Source: Roseobacter sp. SK209-2-6 (GTDB lineage: Bacteria > Pseudomonadota > Alphaproteobacteria > Rhodobacterales > Rhodobacteraceae). Taken from it: 64,000 nucleotides of DNA. The stretch spans positions 1 through 64,000 of the forward strand of contig NZ_AAYC01000013.1 of NCBI RefSeq assembly GCF_000169455.1, written 5' to 3'. Below, one piece after another: positions 54,228-64,000 of this stretch. The first letter of the stretch is position 1. Each line of letters begins with the position of its first letter. The notes below the pieces were generated by a model. That model saw only the letters and a program-made list of their open reading frames with translations, had not been told where the DNA came from and searched no databases. Position numbers and translations under genes: made by a program.

Positions 54228-55736
54228 ATGACCACCGAAGTTCGCGTGCCCACTCTGGGCGAATCCGTGACCGAAGCCACCGTTGCCACTTGGTTCAAGA
54301 AACCCGGTGACGCCATTGCGCAGGACGAAATGCTCTGTGAGCTGGAAACGGATAAGGTCACCGTTGAGGTCCCTGCCCCCGCTGCCGGCGTGCTGGCAGA
54401 GATTGTCGCCAATGAGGGCGATACCGTGGGTGTTGACGCTCTGCTGGCAAATATCTCAGCAGATGGCGCCGCCGCAGCCCCTGCAAGCGCTCCGGCCACC
54501 GCACCTGCGCCTGCTGCAGACAGCGGCGCAGCGACCGATGTGATGGTGCCCACTCTGGGTGAGTCTGTGACCGAGGCCACCGTCTCCGTCTGGTTCAAGA
54601 AAGTCGGCGACACGGTTGCGCAGGACGAAATGCTCTGCGAGTTGGAAACCGACAAAGTCTCGGTTGAAGTGCCCGCCCCAGCATCTGGCGTATTGGCTGA
54701 AATCACCGCCGCAGAGGGCGCCACCGTTGAAGCCAGCGCCAAATTGGGCGTGATCTCGGGTTCTGGAGCAGCCGTAGCGGCGGCGCCAACCGCAGCCTCC
54801 GCAGCCGCTGCCGCTCCTGCCGCCGCGAGCAAGGACATCGCCAATGCGCCATCGGCGGAAAAGGCCATGGCTGAAGCCGGGCTTTCTGCTGCTCAGGTCG
54901 CCGGCAGCGGTCGTGACGGCCGCATCATGAAAGAAGATGTCTCACGCGCGGTTGCCGCCGCCGCAGCAGCGCCTGCCCCGGCGCCAGCCCCGGCTGTAGC
55001 CGCAACCCCACGGGCACCGGTGACTGCCGACGATGCTGCACGTGAGGAACGGGTCAAGATGACCCGCCTTCGTCAAACCATCGCCAAGCGTCTGAAAGAC
55101 AGCCAGAACACCGCAGCTATGCTGACCACCTACAATGAGGTGGACATGACCGAGGTGATGGCCCTGCGCAATGAGTACAAGGACCTCTTCCAGAAGAAGC
55201 ACGGCGTGAAGCTCGGCTTCATGTCCTTCTTTACCAAGGCCTGCTGCCACGCGCTGAAAGAAGTGCCAGAGGTCAACGCAGAGATTGACGGCACCGACAT
55301 CGTCTACAAGAACTTCGTCCACATGGGCGTCGCGGCCGGTACGCCGACCGGTCTGGTGGTTCCGGTGATCCGCGACGCGGATGCGATGTCCTTTGCCGCG
55401 ATCGAAAAGGCCATTGCCGAAAAAGGCGCGCGCGCCCGCGATGGTAAGCTTTCGATGGCAGAGATGCAGGGCGGCACCTTCACCATCTCCAACGGTGGCG
55501 TCTACGGCTCACTGATGTCTTCGCCGATCCTGAACCCGCCGCAATCCGGTATCCTGGGCATGCACAAGATCCAGGACCGCCCCATGGCCATCAACGGTGA
55601 GGTGGTGATCCGCCCGATGATGTATCTGGCGCTCTCCTATGATCACCGCATCGTCGACGGCAAAGGTGCTGTGACCTTCCTGGTCCGCGTTAAAGAAGCC
55701 CTGGAAGATCCCCGCCGCCTGCTGATGGATCTGTGA
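54228..55736 (+). CDS. sucB: 2-oxoglutarate dehydrogenase E2, two lipoyl domains
   Basis: Dihydrolipoyl succinyltransferase of 502 residues. It has two N-terminal lipoyl domains, each with E-L-E-T-D-K (lipoyl Lys43 and Lys143, exactly 100 residues apart), whereas E. coli SucB has one. Ala/Pro-rich linkers flank them, followed by an E1/E3-binding domain ([28 protein letters not shown]) and a catalytic domain ending [11 protein letters not shown]. The two lipoyl domains are nearly identical at DNA level over part of their length, implying a recent or homogenised duplication. It is co-transcribed with sucA. Confidence 0.97.
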   Translation: MTTEVRVPTLGESVTEATVATWFKKPGDAIAQDEMLCELETDKVTVEVPAPAAGVLAEIVANEGDTVGVDALLANISADGAAAAPASAPATAPAPAADSGAATDVMVPTLGESVTEATVSVWFKKVGDTVAQDEMLCELETDKVSVEVPAPASGVLAEITAAEGATVEASAKLGVISGSGAAVAAAPTAASAAAAAPAAASKDIANAPSAEKAMAEAGLSAAQVAGSGRDGRIMKEDVSRAVAAAAAAPAPAPAPAVAATPRAPVTADDAAREERVKMTRLRQTIAKRLKDSQNTAAMLTTYNEVDMTEVMALRNEYKDLFQKKHGVKLGFMSFFTKACCHALKEVPEVNAEIDGTDIVYKNFVHMGVAAGTPTGLVVPVIRDADAMSFAAIEKAIAEKGARARDGKLSMAEMQGGTFTISNGGVYGSLMSSPILNPPQSGILGMHKIQDRPMAINGEVVIRPMMYLALSYDHRIVDGKGAVTFLVRVKEALEDPRRLLMDL

Positions 55737-55745
55737 TCGAAATTC

Positions 55746-55772
55746 AGCTTAGTCGCCTTTGGCGGCTAAGCT
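55746..55772 (+). terminator. Stem-loop after sucB
   Basis: AGCTTAG (55746-55752) pairs with CTAAGCT (55766-55772), with CGCC/GGCG inside and a TTT loop, 10 nt after the sucB stop. It lacks a T-run, so it may limit read-through into the following small genes. Confidence 0.55.
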
Positions 55773-55782
55773 CCCAGGCAGG

Positions 55783-56139
55783 ATGCCCAAGATGCCGCGC
55801 CGCAGCCGAGAACAGGTATTGAACGAATTTCACTACCTCTACGACTGTTTTGAGGCAGCTTTGGTTTCTGCGGCTCAAATCGAGGACTTCTTCGATGCAT
55901 CTGAATACAGAGAATTTGTCCTCTCACGCGGTGACATGCTAATTTTGGTGAGCGAAGGCAAAGCGACGGCAACACAGATCTGCACTGGCACAAAAGCCGC
56001 TCTTGGAGATATCAAGCAGGGCCTGAAAGATCTCCAACGTCGCCGCCCGCCAGCCTATGATCTATTCCAGAAGACCTACCGGAACCTGCGCGACATTTCT
56101 TTTGCGGACGACATTTCCCTCACAATTCACGTAGGGTGA
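55783..56139 (+). CDS. Hypothetical small helical protein downstream of sucB
   Basis: 118-residue soluble protein. It is mostly helical: MPRRSREQVLNEFHYLYDCFEAALVSAAQIEDFFDASEYREFVLSRG, then TGTKAALGDIKQGLKDLQRRRPPAYDLFQKTYRNLRD. No hydrophobic segment and no known motif. Two ATGs (55783 and 55792) share AGG ribosome-site candidates, and the first is used. It is lower in GC than sucB, lies between sucB and a MAPEG gene, and its stop is 8 nt before the latter. It has no recognised family; an operon relation with suc is likely. Confidence 0.6.
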   Translation: MPKMPRRSREQVLNEFHYLYDCFEAALVSAAQIEDFFDASEYREFVLSRGDMLILVSEGKATATQICTGTKAALGDIKQGLKDLQRRRPPAYDLFQKTYRNLRDISFADDISLTIHVG

Positions 56140-56146
56140 ACCTCCA

Positions 56147-56536
56147 ATGGCCACTGAACTCACAGTCCTTACCCTCGCCGCCCTGCTGCAATGCCTGCAG
56201 TTCTTTGCCTATTCTATTACCGCAAACCGGCAGGTCAGCCGTAAGATTGCATTGGGTCCACGCGATGAACCGGTGCAACTCACTGGCACCGCAGGTCGCC
56301 TTAAACGGGCGATGGAAAACCATTTTGAGGGACTCACGCTTTTCGCAATCGCCTGCCTGATCATCACACTTGGTGATCAATCTAGTGCTGCAACCCAAAG
56401 CTGCGCTTGGATCTATCTTTGCGCCCGCATCGCCTATGTCCCCGCCTATGCCCTGGGGCTCTCGCCCTGGCGCTCCCTCATCTGGGCCATAGGTTTCTTC
56501 GCAACACTCATCATGCTGATTGCGGCGCTGATATGA
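56147..56536 (+). CDS. MAPEG family membrane protein
   Basis: 129-residue four-helix membrane protein of the MAPEG superfamily (microsomal glutathione transferase-like). The family signature is visible: [37 protein letters not shown], then [21 protein letters not shown]. Bacterial MAPEG proteins have uncertain roles, some in glutathione or lipid-peroxide chemistry. It is located between sucB and lpd on the same strand, with unexplained co-location rather than a known functional link. Confidence 0.87.
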   Translation: MATELTVLTLAALLQCLQFFAYSITANRQVSRKIALGPRDEPVQLTGTAGRLKRAMENHFEGLTLFAIACLIITLGDQSSAATQSCAWIYLCARIAYVPAYALGLSPWRSLIWAIGFFATLIMLIAALI

Positions 56537-56567
56537 GTTTTCATTTTGCCGCAAATACCTCGGGGGA

Positions 56568-56596
56568 GGCCCGCACGGGCCGGGGGCAGCGCCCCC
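56568..56596. repeat. Two GC hairpins before lpd
   Basis: GGCCCG-CA-CGGGCC (56568-56581) followed by GGGGGC-AGC-GCCCCC (56582-56596), back to back in the gap upstream of lpd. Similar GC palindromes occur at 11847-11908, suggesting a dispersed palindromic element family. Confidence 0.6.
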
Positions 56597-56630
56597 TCCT
56601 CTCCCTTCAACCACAAAGGACCCTGTGAAC

Positions 56631-58022
56631 ATGGCATCCTATGACGTAATCATCATCGGCGCGGGCCCCGGCGGCTATGTCAGCGCTATCCGCTGCGCGC
56701 AGCTTGGCCTCAAAACCGCAGTGGTCGAGGGCCGCGAGACGCTGGGCGGTACCTGCCTGAACGTGGGCTGTATCCCCTCCAAGGCGCTTCTACATGCCAC
56801 CCATTTGCTGCATGAGGCAGAGCACAATTTTGCTGGCATGGGCCTCAAAGGCAAATCCCCATCTGTCGACTGGAAACAGATGAAGAGCTACAAGGAAGAT
56901 GTAATCAGCCAGAACACCGGCGGCATTGAATTCCTGTTCAAAAAGAACAAGGTGGACTGGATCAAAGGCTGGGCCTCGATCCCGGCGGCTGGCAAGGTTC
57001 AGGTTGGCGATGAGGTCCATGAGGCCAAGAACATTGTGATTGCCTCCGGCTCCGTTCCCTCTTCACTGCCCGGTGTTGAAGTGGATGAGAAAGTGGTCGT
57101 CACTTCCACCGGTGCGCTGGAACTCCCCAAGATCCCCAAGAAAATGGTGGTGATCGGCGCGGGCGTCATCGGGTTGGAGCTGGGCTCTGTCTATGCCCGC
57201 CTTGGCTCGGAAGTGACCGTGGTCGAATACATGGATGCGGTTTGCCCCGGCATGGACAAGGACGTCCAGCGCGGTTTCAAGCGTATCCTTGAAAAGCAAG
57301 GGCTTAACTTCATCATGGGCGCCGCCGTACAGGGGGTTGAGGCCTCCAAAACCAAGGCCAAGGTCAAATATCAGCCCAAGAAGGGCGGCGATGAGGCCAT
57401 CATCGACGCCGATGTGGTGCTGGTTGCCACTGGCCGCAAACCCTATGCCGAGGGCCTGGGCCTGGATGCCTTGGGTGTCAATATGACCGAACGCGGCCAG
57501 ATCGCAACCGATGCCCAATGGCGCACTAATGTACCTGGCATCTATGCCATCGGCGATGTGATCGAAGGTCCGATGCTGGCGCATAAGGCTGAAGACGAGG
57601 GCATGGCAGTCGCCGAAGTCATCGCGGGCAAGCACGGCCATGTGAACTATGGCGTCATCCCCGGCGTGGTCTACACCACTCCGGAAGTGGCCACTGTCGG
57701 CGCCACCGAAGACGCGCTGAAGGCCGAGGGCCGCAAGGTCAAGGTTGGCAAATTCATGTTCATGGGCAATGCCCGCGCCAAGGCAGTACACCAAGCCGAA
57801 GGCGGCTTTGTGAAACTGATCGCCGACAAAGAGACCGACCGCATCCTGGGTGCCGCCATCATCGGACCCGGCGCCGGGGACATGATCCACGAGATCTGCG
57901 TTGCAATGGAGTTTGGCGCCTCCGCCGAGGATATCGCGCTGACCTGCCACGCGCATCCCACCTATTCGGAAGCGGTACGCGAAGCCGCCCTCGCCTGCGG
58001 CGACGGCGCCATCCACAGCTAG
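56631..58022 (+). CDS. lpdA: Dihydrolipoyl dehydrogenase (E3)
   Basis: Flavoprotein disulfide reductase of 463 residues that reoxidises lipoyl groups of the 2-oxoglutarate (and possibly other) dehydrogenase complexes. FAD motif [20 protein letters not shown], redox disulfide [16 protein letters not shown] motif [19 protein letters not shown] and C-terminal active-site His in [11 protein letters not shown] 56631 is used; a GTG at 56625 is an alternative closer to AAGGA. It ends the TCA unit, and a terminator follows. Confidence 0.96.
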   Translation: MASYDVIIIGAGPGGYVSAIRCAQLGLKTAVVEGRETLGGTCLNVGCIPSKALLHATHLLHEAEHNFAGMGLKGKSPSVDWKQMKSYKEDVISQNTGGIEFLFKKNKVDWIKGWASIPAAGKVQVGDEVHEAKNIVIASGSVPSSLPGVEVDEKVVVTSTGALELPKIPKKMVVIGAGVIGLELGSVYARLGSEVTVVEYMDAVCPGMDKDVQRGFKRILEKQGLNFIMGAAVQGVEASKTKAKVKYQPKKGGDEAIIDADVVLVATGRKPYAEGLGLDALGVNMTERGQIATDAQWRTNVPGIYAIGDVIEGPMLAHKAEDEGMAVAEVIAGKHGHVNYGVIPGVVYTTPEVATVGATEDALKAEGRKVKVGKFMFMGNARAKAVHQAEGGFVKLIADKETDRILGAAIIGPGAGDMIHEICVAMEFGASAEDIALTCHAHPTYSEAVREAALACGDGAIHS

Positions 58023-58032
58023 AACCAACAGC

Positions 58033-58060
58033 GCCCCGGCTTTTTCAAGCCGGGGCATTC
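58033..58060 (+). terminator. Terminator after lpd
   Basis: GCCCCGGC (58033-58040) and GCCGGGGC (58049-58056) with an 8-nt T-rich loop, 10 nt past the lpd stop and followed by ATTCTT. The stem is strong and the T-tract modest. Confidence 0.75.
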
Positions 58061-58078
58061 TTAAACTGAGCCCTCCAT

Positions 58079-58621
58079 TTGAAAAAACAAATATTGATCC
58101 CAGTTGTTCTAACCGGCCTATTGATCGGCTTTCTCTCGGCTTCGCAACTTTGGCCCCGTCCCAGCAGAGCAGAAGGCATAGCCCGGCTCTTTGTTGAGTA
58201 TTGCCTGCCCCATCACCACGGCAAAGACATGCGGCCTAAGGCCATGGCCGAATTTGTCGCAGAGAGGAGTGACCTGGCAGAGACACGCTGGATCGACAAT
58301 GAAACCGCCAGCTATCTGTCCCTTAAGGCCGATAAATGCGGTATCAACACCATTCATCCATTCGCCATCTCCCGCGAAGACGCAGAAGAATTGCTCAATC
58401 TTGTGGAAGCTATCGTTCAGGAATCCTTTCCAGAATTGCCCTTTGACCCCAAGGCCACCATGGGCCCGAATTCGATCAGCAAAGGCTGGATGCAGGGTTC
58501 ATCCTTTTCGCCTGACCGCTGGGGCGTCTTTTTTTGGGCCTTTCCCGATTGGGGAGAGTCGTCAGGAAGTACTCTCTTTCTTGCATCCCCGCGCCTTAAG
58601 ACCGATCTTGGTGCCAACTGA
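58079..58621 (+). CDS. Membrane-anchored hypothetical protein
   Basis: 180-residue protein, TTG start. One N-terminal hydrophobic helix (ILIPVVLTGLLIGFLSASQLW) anchors or exports it; the rest is soluble: ARLFVEYCLPHHHGKDMRPKAMAEFV, a middle acidic helical part and a C-terminal stretch with several Trp and aromatic residues. No family recognised. The start codon is weakly supported, so the N-terminus is uncertain. It follows the lpd terminator and is the first of a short plus-strand pair with an EthD gene. Confidence 0.6.
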   Translation: MKKQILIPVVLTGLLIGFLSASQLWPRPSRAEGIARLFVEYCLPHHHGKDMRPKAMAEFVAERSDLAETRWIDNETASYLSLKADKCGINTIHPFAISREDAEELLNLVEAIVQESFPELPFDPKATMGPNSISKGWMQGSSFSPDRWGVFFWAFPDWGESSGSTLFLASPRLKTDLGAN

Positions 58622-58641
58622 CCAACAGAGGACGCACCCTA

Positions 58642-58956
58642 ATGCCCATCACCCTGCAAGTGATCTACCCCGCAAGTGCCGATGCCAGTTTCGACTATGA
58701 TTACTACCTCGACAGTCATCTGCCGCTGGTGCAGGAACACTGGGGAGAGATGATCGAAGGGGTCGAGGTCGCCAAAGGACTGGCCAGCGGGCCGGATGTC
58801 CCCCCGGCCTATCTGGTGATTACCACCATCACTTTCCCCGACATGGAGACGCTGGACAAAGCCATGGGGGAGGCCGGAGGGGTGATCGTCGATGACGTTC
58901 CAAACTTCACCAACGTGCGGCCTCAGATCCTGATTGGCGAGCTGATCCACGGATAG
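58642..58956 (+). CDS. EthD-family small protein
   Basis: 104-residue EthD-type ferredoxin-fold (dimeric alpha-beta barrel) protein. The start MPITLQVIYPASADASFDYDYYLDSHLPLVQEHWG and the C-terminal VPNFTNVRPQILIGELI fit the family, which includes accessory proteins for ring or ether degradation and some small isomerases. No catalytic assignment. It is 20 nt after the preceding hypothetical gene. Confidence 0.85.
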   Translation: MPITLQVIYPASADASFDYDYYLDSHLPLVQEHWGEMIEGVEVAKGLASGPDVPPAYLVITTITFPDMETLDKAMGEAGGVIVDDVPNFTNVRPQILIGELIHG

Positions 58957-58987
58957 CGACCGCTATCATGTAGCACTAAGCAGTCCT

Positions 58988-59016
58988 GTTGCGGGCCACC
59001 CTCTTTGGCCCACAAC
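58988..59016. terminator. Bidirectional hairpin between convergent genes
   Basis: GTTG-C-GGGCCA (58988-58998) pairs with TGGCCC-A-CAAC (59006-59016), a 10-bp stem with an internal mismatch and a 7-nt loop, between the EthD gene and a minus-strand membrane-protein gene. It is a likely shared terminator. Confidence 0.65.
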
Positions 59017-59032
59017 ATTGCTGAGAACCCTG

Positions 59033-59278
59033 TCATCCGGATGCCTGTTCACTCGCAAACAGGACTGCTGGGATCAGAAAATAGGCAAGAGTAAAGATCA
59101 GGAACCAAAAGTTCCTGCTCCAAAAGCGCAGGCCCAAGGGGTCTCTAAAGGTCATCCACTGCAGAAAATCGCCGCGAAACCGAGGCGATAGACATAAGAG
59201 CAGCAGATAGATCGTAAGATACCCAGATAGCCAAATCCAAAAGAGGGTGATTTCTGAAGCTTGGCTGAGGCCTCCCAT
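59033..59278 (-). CDS. Small two-helix membrane protein
   Basis: 81-residue hydrophobic protein with two predicted membrane helices (EITLFWIWLSGYLTIYLLLLCL and FWFLIFTLAYFLIPAVLF) joined by a basic loop (SPRFRGDFLQWMTFRDPLGLRFWSR). It starts at ATG 59278 (or GTG 59287 overlapping the PPOX gene stop), so translational coupling is probable. Family unknown. It is the last gene of the minus-strand ftsE-ftsX-plsC-PPOX unit. Confidence 0.6.
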   Translation of the reverse strand: MGGLSQASEITLFWIWLSGYLTIYLLLLCLSPRFRGDFLQWMTFRDPLGLRFWSRNFWFLIFTLAYFLIPAVLFASEQASG

Positions 59279-59280
59279 GA

Positions 59281-59886
59281 TTACCACATGGTCTGGGCCG
59301 CGCGGGCATTCCAGGCCTGATCATAGTCATGGCCGCCCTCTTCGCCATCTGTCTGCTCGGCCAGGATTTCACCCATGGTGGGCAGGCCTTCGCTCTCATC
59401 GAGACCGCTCCACGTTCCTGCTCGCAGCATGGCGCGGGCGCATTGACTGTAGATCTCACCGATCGAGATCACAATGACCGTGGCGGGCAGTTTGCCCTTC
59501 TTTTCAAAGCGCGCGCGCAGCTCGGCATCTACGGATAGGCGGGCCTTGCCATTGATGCGCACCACATTGTTGGAACCGGGCACCAGAAACATCAGTGAAA
59601 CCCGCCCATCGCGCACAATATTGCGCAGGGAATCCAGCCGGTTATTACCCCGCCAATCCGGCAAGGCCAGGGTTCCGGGATCCAGTTCCAGTACCACCGG
59701 ACCATCGTCCCCGCGCGGACTGTCATCGGTCCCCTCGGGCCCTACGGTCGCCAGCATGCACAGCTTTGAAGCCATGATCCATTGCCGGTACTTCGGCGTC
59801 ATACGCCGTGCCACCTTACGTAAAGAAGGCGCTCCCGGTTCCCCGTAAAGCGCCTCCAGCTGTTCTATGCTGTCAATGTAGTCCAT
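59281..59886 (-). CDS. Pyridoxamine 5'-phosphate oxidase-like FMN protein
   Basis: 201-residue split-barrel flavin protein of the PPOX family (MSMEG_1061-like). Seen: RQWIMASKLCMLATVGPEGTDDSPRGDDGPVVLELDPGTLALPDWRGNNRLDSLRNI, the FMN/substrate region, and FLVPGSNNVVRINGKARLS. It binds FMN or F420 and reduces or oxidises an unknown substrate. ATG 59886 overlaps the plsC stop (59873), so it is co-transcribed. Confidence 0.86.
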   Translation of the reverse strand: MDYIDSIEQLEALYGEPGAPSLRKVARRMTPKYRQWIMASKLCMLATVGPEGTDDSPRGDDGPVVLELDPGTLALPDWRGNNRLDSLRNIVRDGRVSLMFLVPGSNNVVRINGKARLSVDAELRARFEKKGKLPATVIVISIGEIYSQCARAMLRAGTWSGLDESEGLPTMGEILAEQTDGEEGGHDYDQAWNARAAQTMW

Positions 59887-60613
59887 CTGGATCAAATCCT
59901 GCTTCTCTCATCAATTCATTTGACTTGGCCTCAACCCGGTCTTCAAGGATCCGCATGAATTCCTTGCGCTCCACCCCCGCTTCGATCGGGTCGAGGAATT
60001 CAACCACGGCCACACCGGGCTTGCGCATGATCCCGGTACGGGGCCAAAGTACTCCAACATTGGTGGCAACGGGGACGCAGGTCTGGTTCAGTTGCTCATA
60101 GAGCACCCCGGTGCCAACCTTGTATTCCTTCTTGGCGCCCGGTGCGACGCGGGTACCTTGCGAATAGATGATCAACTGGCCTGGATCCTGGTTACCTGCC
60201 TTCACGTCCTTGACCATCTTCTCGATCGCGGCACCGCGTTTGCCACGATCTACGGCAACGCAGCCCAGCAGCTTGGCATATTGGCCAATGACCGGTGTGA
60301 TCAGGATTTCCTTTTTCATAATGAACTTTGCCCCAGGCAGAGCAGTAAAGATCATCATGATATCAAGGAAGGATTGATGCTTGGCGGCGATCAGGATTTC
60401 GCCTTCGGGCACGGGTCCGCGCACTTCGCAGCGAATTCCGACCATCCAACGGGCGGTCCAGAAGACCCAGCGCGAATAGGTCTTACAGCAAACCCGCGCG
60501 CCCCTACGGCTGAACATCGCCCAGGGGGCAAAGGCCAGACCGATGATGGGCATCATCAGATAGATCTGAAAGACAAAGAACAGTGACCGCAGCCATTGGA
60601 CAGCAAATTTCAC
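59873..60613 (-). CDS. plsC: 1-acyl-sn-glycerol-3-phosphate acyltransferase
   Basis: PlsC-type acyltransferase of 246 residues, making phosphatidic acid at the inner membrane. N-terminal hydrophobic helix, then the catalytic H-x4-D motif in K-H-Q-S-F-L-D, GCVAVDRGKRGAAI and the second glycerol-phosphate site YSQGTRVAPG. The start is GTG 60613, overlapping the ftsX stop by 4 nt (GTGA), with GGAG upstream. Its place after ftsEX is a common Rhodobacterales arrangement. Confidence 0.93.
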   Translation of the reverse strand: MKFAVQWLRSLFFVFQIYLMMPIIGLAFAPWAMFSRRGARVCCKTYSRWVFWTARWMVGIRCEVRGPVPEGEILIAAKHQSFLDIMMIFTALPGAKFIMKKEILITPVIGQYAKLLGCVAVDRGKRGAAIEKMVKDVKAGNQDPGQLIIYSQGTRVAPGAKKEYKVGTGVLYEQLNQTCVPVATNVGVLWPRTGIMRKPGVAVVEFLDPIEAGVERKEFMRILEDRVEAKSNELMREAGFDPDGLH

Positions 60614-61509
60614 GTGAGATCTCCAAGACGTTTATTGGCGGCACGGGTCGTGGCCATAAAGGCGACGGCGGCCGCAAGCAGCGGGATCAGCAATGGCAAA
60701 AGCCAGCCCCAGCCCTGAAAGCCGAGCCCGGTGAGAAAGCCACCCTCGTTCGAGGCCTCGGGCATCAGCCAGACCCCGATCATGCCAAGGGCAACCCCAG
60801 CTGCAGATCCGCCCAGAGCCCGAAGGGTAAAACGGCGCACAAAGGCATGGGCGATATAGGAATCCAAAGCACCCACAAGGCGCAGAACCTCAATGACCTG
60901 GGCATTGGCCGCTAGGGCCGCATTGGCAGCCAGCGTCACCATCGCCGCCATGGCTCCTGCAATCAGCAGGATCGAGACCGCGCCTAGACGGCGTAGGGCC
61001 CGGGCCGCATCCACCAGCGGGGCGCGCCAACGGGTGTGATCATCCAAAACCGCGCCCGGCACCTCTGCCTGCAATCGCAGGCGCAGCCCGGTGCTATCAT
61101 AGCCCTGCTCATCCTCGATCACTTCGATCAATTGTGGCACGGGCAGGCGATCTATCGGTAGCGACGAGCCGAACCAGGGCGCCAGGAGTGCTGCCTGCTC
61201 TTCGCTGCTCAGCGCGCGGGCAGAAGCCACACCGGGAGTTTGATTGAGGATGGTCAGCGCCTGACGTGTCTGGGCATCGCGTTGTTCAAGTGGCGCATTG
61301 ATCCGCAGGGTTGCCGCGCGGGCCAGCTCTTCGGCCCAGCGATCCGCAAGGCGTCCGGATGCCAGCGACAAGGCCAGCGCAAAAACCGCCAGAAAGGCCA
61401 TCGCCCCCGAAGCAAAAAGGGTCAGATGCGCGGTAAAGCCGCTTGGGGGAACCACGCGGTCCGCCTGAGCATCCCCGATGATCAACTTGCGCAGGCGTCC
61501 TTCGCTCAT
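60610..61509 (-). CDS. ftsX: Cell division permease FtsX
   Basis: Membrane partner of FtsE, 299 residues, which couples the divisome to peptidoglycan hydrolase control. Topology: one N-terminal helix (LTLFASGAMAFLAVFALALSLA), a periplasmic domain of about 110 residues, then three helices in the C-terminal half (AVSILLIAGAMAAMVTLAANA and others). It lacks a long N-terminal cytoplasmic extension. Its ATG overlaps the ftsE stop (61506) by 4 nt and the gene overlaps plsC. Confidence 0.93.
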   Translation of the reverse strand: MSEGRLRKLIIGDAQADRVVPPSGFTAHLTLFASGAMAFLAVFALALSLASGRLADRWAEELARAATLRINAPLEQRDAQTRQALTILNQTPGVASARALSSEEQAALLAPWFGSSLPIDRLPVPQLIEVIEDEQGYDSTGLRLRLQAEVPGAVLDDHTRWRAPLVDAARALRRLGAVSILLIAGAMAAMVTLAANAALAANAQVIEVLRLVGALDSYIAHAFVRRFTLRALGGSAAGVALGMIGVWLMPEASNEGGFLTGLGFQGWGWLLPLLIPLLAAAVAFMATTRAANKRLGDLT

Positions 61510-62183
61510 AGATCCGCTCCTGCCAGGTGCAATTGCTTGGAGGAAATCCGCAAGACCCGTGCCTGCACTTGATTTTTAGCAGCGCGGATCAACGCCATAT
61601 CATGGGTCGCAACAAGTATCGTTTTTCCCATGCGATTGAGTTCGACCAATAGCTGCAAGAGCCGCTGCGACATCTCCCAGTCAACATTACCCGTTGGCTC
61701 ATCCGCGATAATCACATCCGGTGACAGGATCACAGAACGCGCCAGTGCGGCCCGCTGCCGTTCCCCACCAGAGAGTTCCGGAGGCAGAGCATCCGCGCGT
61801 GAGGAAAGACCAACCCAGTTCAGCAATTCGCGCAGGTTCGCTTCCTCGCCGCCCAGATCCTTGCCAGAGACAATCAGGGGCAATGCGATATTCTCGATCA
61901 CCGGCAGGTGATCCAGAAAGCGGCAATCCTGATGCACAACCCCGACCCGACGGCGCAGATGCGCCATCTGATCCCGGTCCAGACCCTGCACATCCATGTT
62001 GAAGGCACGCACCCGACCCGAAGTTGGGGTGAGCGCACCATAACAGAGTTTGAGCAGCGTCGTTTTCCCGGCACCGGAGGGGCCAGTCAAAAAGTGAAAC
62101 GAGCCGGGCGCCAACTTCACTGAGACATTCGTCAGCAGTTCGCCGCCCCCATAATTGTATCCTACATTCTCCAGCTCGATCAC
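61506..62183 (-). CDS. ftsE: Cell division ATP-binding protein FtsE
   Basis: ABC ATPase of 225 residues driving FtsX. Walker A G-P-S-G-A-G-K-T, signature L-S-G-G-E-R-Q-R, Walker B V-I-I-A-D-E-P-T and H-loop A-T-H-D. GTG 62183 is chosen because it starts the family N-terminus VIELENVGYNYGG with GAGGGG upstream; a TTG at 62237 would add 18 unrelated residues. It is divergent from the zinc-ribbon gene. Confidence 0.93.
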   Translation of the reverse strand: MIELENVGYNYGGGELLTNVSVKLAPGSFHFLTGPSGAGKTTLLKLCYGALTPTSGRVRAFNMDVQGLDRDQMAHLRRRVGVVHQDCRFLDHLPVIENIALPLIVSGKDLGGEEANLRELLNWVGLSSRADALPPELSGGERQRAALARSVILSPDVIIADEPTGNVDWEMSQRLLQLLVELNRMGKTILVATHDMALIRAAKNQVQARVLRISSKQLHLAGADL

Positions 62184-62385
62184 GGCCTGCCCCTCATTGC
62201 GCAAAGGAGTTTTGCCCCAGCCGGACGCCAGTTTCAATGGGCCAAGGCTCAGGAGATGGTAGAAGCCGCAACAGGTCAGGTCTGATCTTTGAATTCACCC
62301 TTCCCCGATTGCCTCGAACTGCTTATTGTTACTTAAAAATCTTGCTACCAGCAGACCGGAAGCTTCCGGTTCCAAGGAGATCTTG

Positions 62386-63579
<1,194 letters not shown>

Positions 63580-63824
63580 CTGGCAGCCTTCTGTTCCCGG
63601 CCAAAATCCAGAAAAACTTTGGGCTGGCGGCTCGCGCCTGCCCAATTTCTTTGGTCGAAACCCCAAGAGACTGTTAGGCGGCCTCTAAAGCTCCCCGCTG
63701 AAAAGCAAGTTGAAACGCCTTACCCGCCTTCATAACCCAAGGCGAGAACTCCTATGGGAATTTCCCAGCAGGACCATTGTGCCTCCGGTGGACTGGTGAT
63801 CTCAAAAAATCAGGCAGCGTTGGA

Positions 63825-64000
63825 TCAGAATTTCTCCAGCAGGCGTTGGAAGTAGCTGCGTTCCTCCTCGCTCCGCTCTTGCTCACCGGAACGACGGCGC
63901 AATTCCTCTAACAGTTCCCAGGCTCTGCGGTGGGCGCGCTGAGTTTGACCGATACGGCCATTTGTCTCCGTTGAACCATCGCTGCTGGAGCGTCCAAGAG
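63825..64000 (-). CDS. DUF4175-like protein, C-terminal part (partial)
   Basis: Minus-strand frame entering from the right edge and ending at TGA 63825-63827; only the last 57 or so residues are in the window. The visible tail reads QTQRAHRRAWELLEELRRRSGEQERSEEERSYFQRLLEKF, matching the helical C-terminus of DUF4175 (TIGR02302) proteins of Rhodobacterales. The N-terminal membrane part lies outside, so the assignment is tentative. Confidence 0.55.
   Translation of the reverse strand, partial: LGRSSSDGSTETNGRIGQTQRAHRRAWELLEELRRRSGEQERSEEERSYFQRLLEKF

Overview
The window looks like a chromosomal segment of a marine alphaproteobacterium of the Rhodobacterales (Roseobacter group). The reasons are the GC-rich coding sequence, the ethylmalonyl-CoA pathway genes (ccr, ecm, mch, mcl2), an H-NS/HvrA-type protein, the sdhCDAB and mdh-sucCD-sucAB-lpd arrangement, and small families typical of that group (DUF1194, DUF1737, NnrU, TIGR02186, DUF1989). 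No genus is claimed. I saw no rRNA, tRNA, CRISPR array, insertion sequence, prophage or plasmid functions.

Layout. 1-8.25 kb (minus strand): an operon with an AtuA-like protein, an acyl-CoA carboxyltransferase, a biotin carboxylase/BCCP subunit and a nitronate monooxygenase-family flavoprotein, followed by a sulfatase cut by the window edge. 8.5-14.3 kb (plus): the aerobic phenylacetate genes paaJ-A-B-C-D-E and an extra PaaA/PaaC-like protein, divergent from the carboxylase operon across a 254-bp control region with two dyads. 14.4-17.7 kb: aminotransferase, universal stress protein, Nfu-type Fe-S scaffold, tsaB and rimI. 18.1-23.1 kb: a BMP-type nucleoside ABC importer containing an extra NTF2-like gene. 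23.3-25.0 kb: TSUP permease and TIGR02186 protein. 25.2-28.3 kb (minus): short-chain dehydrogenase, Dda/RecD-like helicase and a LuxR-type regulator without a luxI. 28.6-33.4 kb: ccr and ecm, separated by a membrane acyltransferase. 33.5-38.3 kb: H-NS-like protein, deoD, DUF1989 protein, ornithine-type decarboxylase and small or unknown genes. 38.4-41.8 kb (minus): sdhCDAB. 41.9-45.5 kb (minus): DUF1194 protein, mch, DUF1737, NnrU and mcl2. 47.1-58.0 kb (plus): mdh, sucC, sucD, sucA, sucB and lpd with four small unrelated genes interspersed. 58.1-64.0 kb: small hypotheticals, an EthD protein, then ftsE-ftsX-plsC-PPOX (minus), a zinc-ribbon protein with a Pro-Glu repeat, and the 3' end of a DUF4175-like gene.

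How it fits together. Most of the segment is central carbon metabolism. Aromatic and branched acids enter through the paa and carboxylase operons. Acetyl-CoA is assimilated through ethylmalonyl-CoA (ccr, ecm, mch, mcl2), and the products feed the TCA genes sdh, mdh, suc and lpd. The most striking non-coding signal is a shared operator-like element upstream of both sdhC and sucC. It has identical 12-bp inverted arms and a 13-nt spacer in both places, and lies 108-111 nt from the start codon in both. This suggests one unidentified regulator controls two TCA operons.
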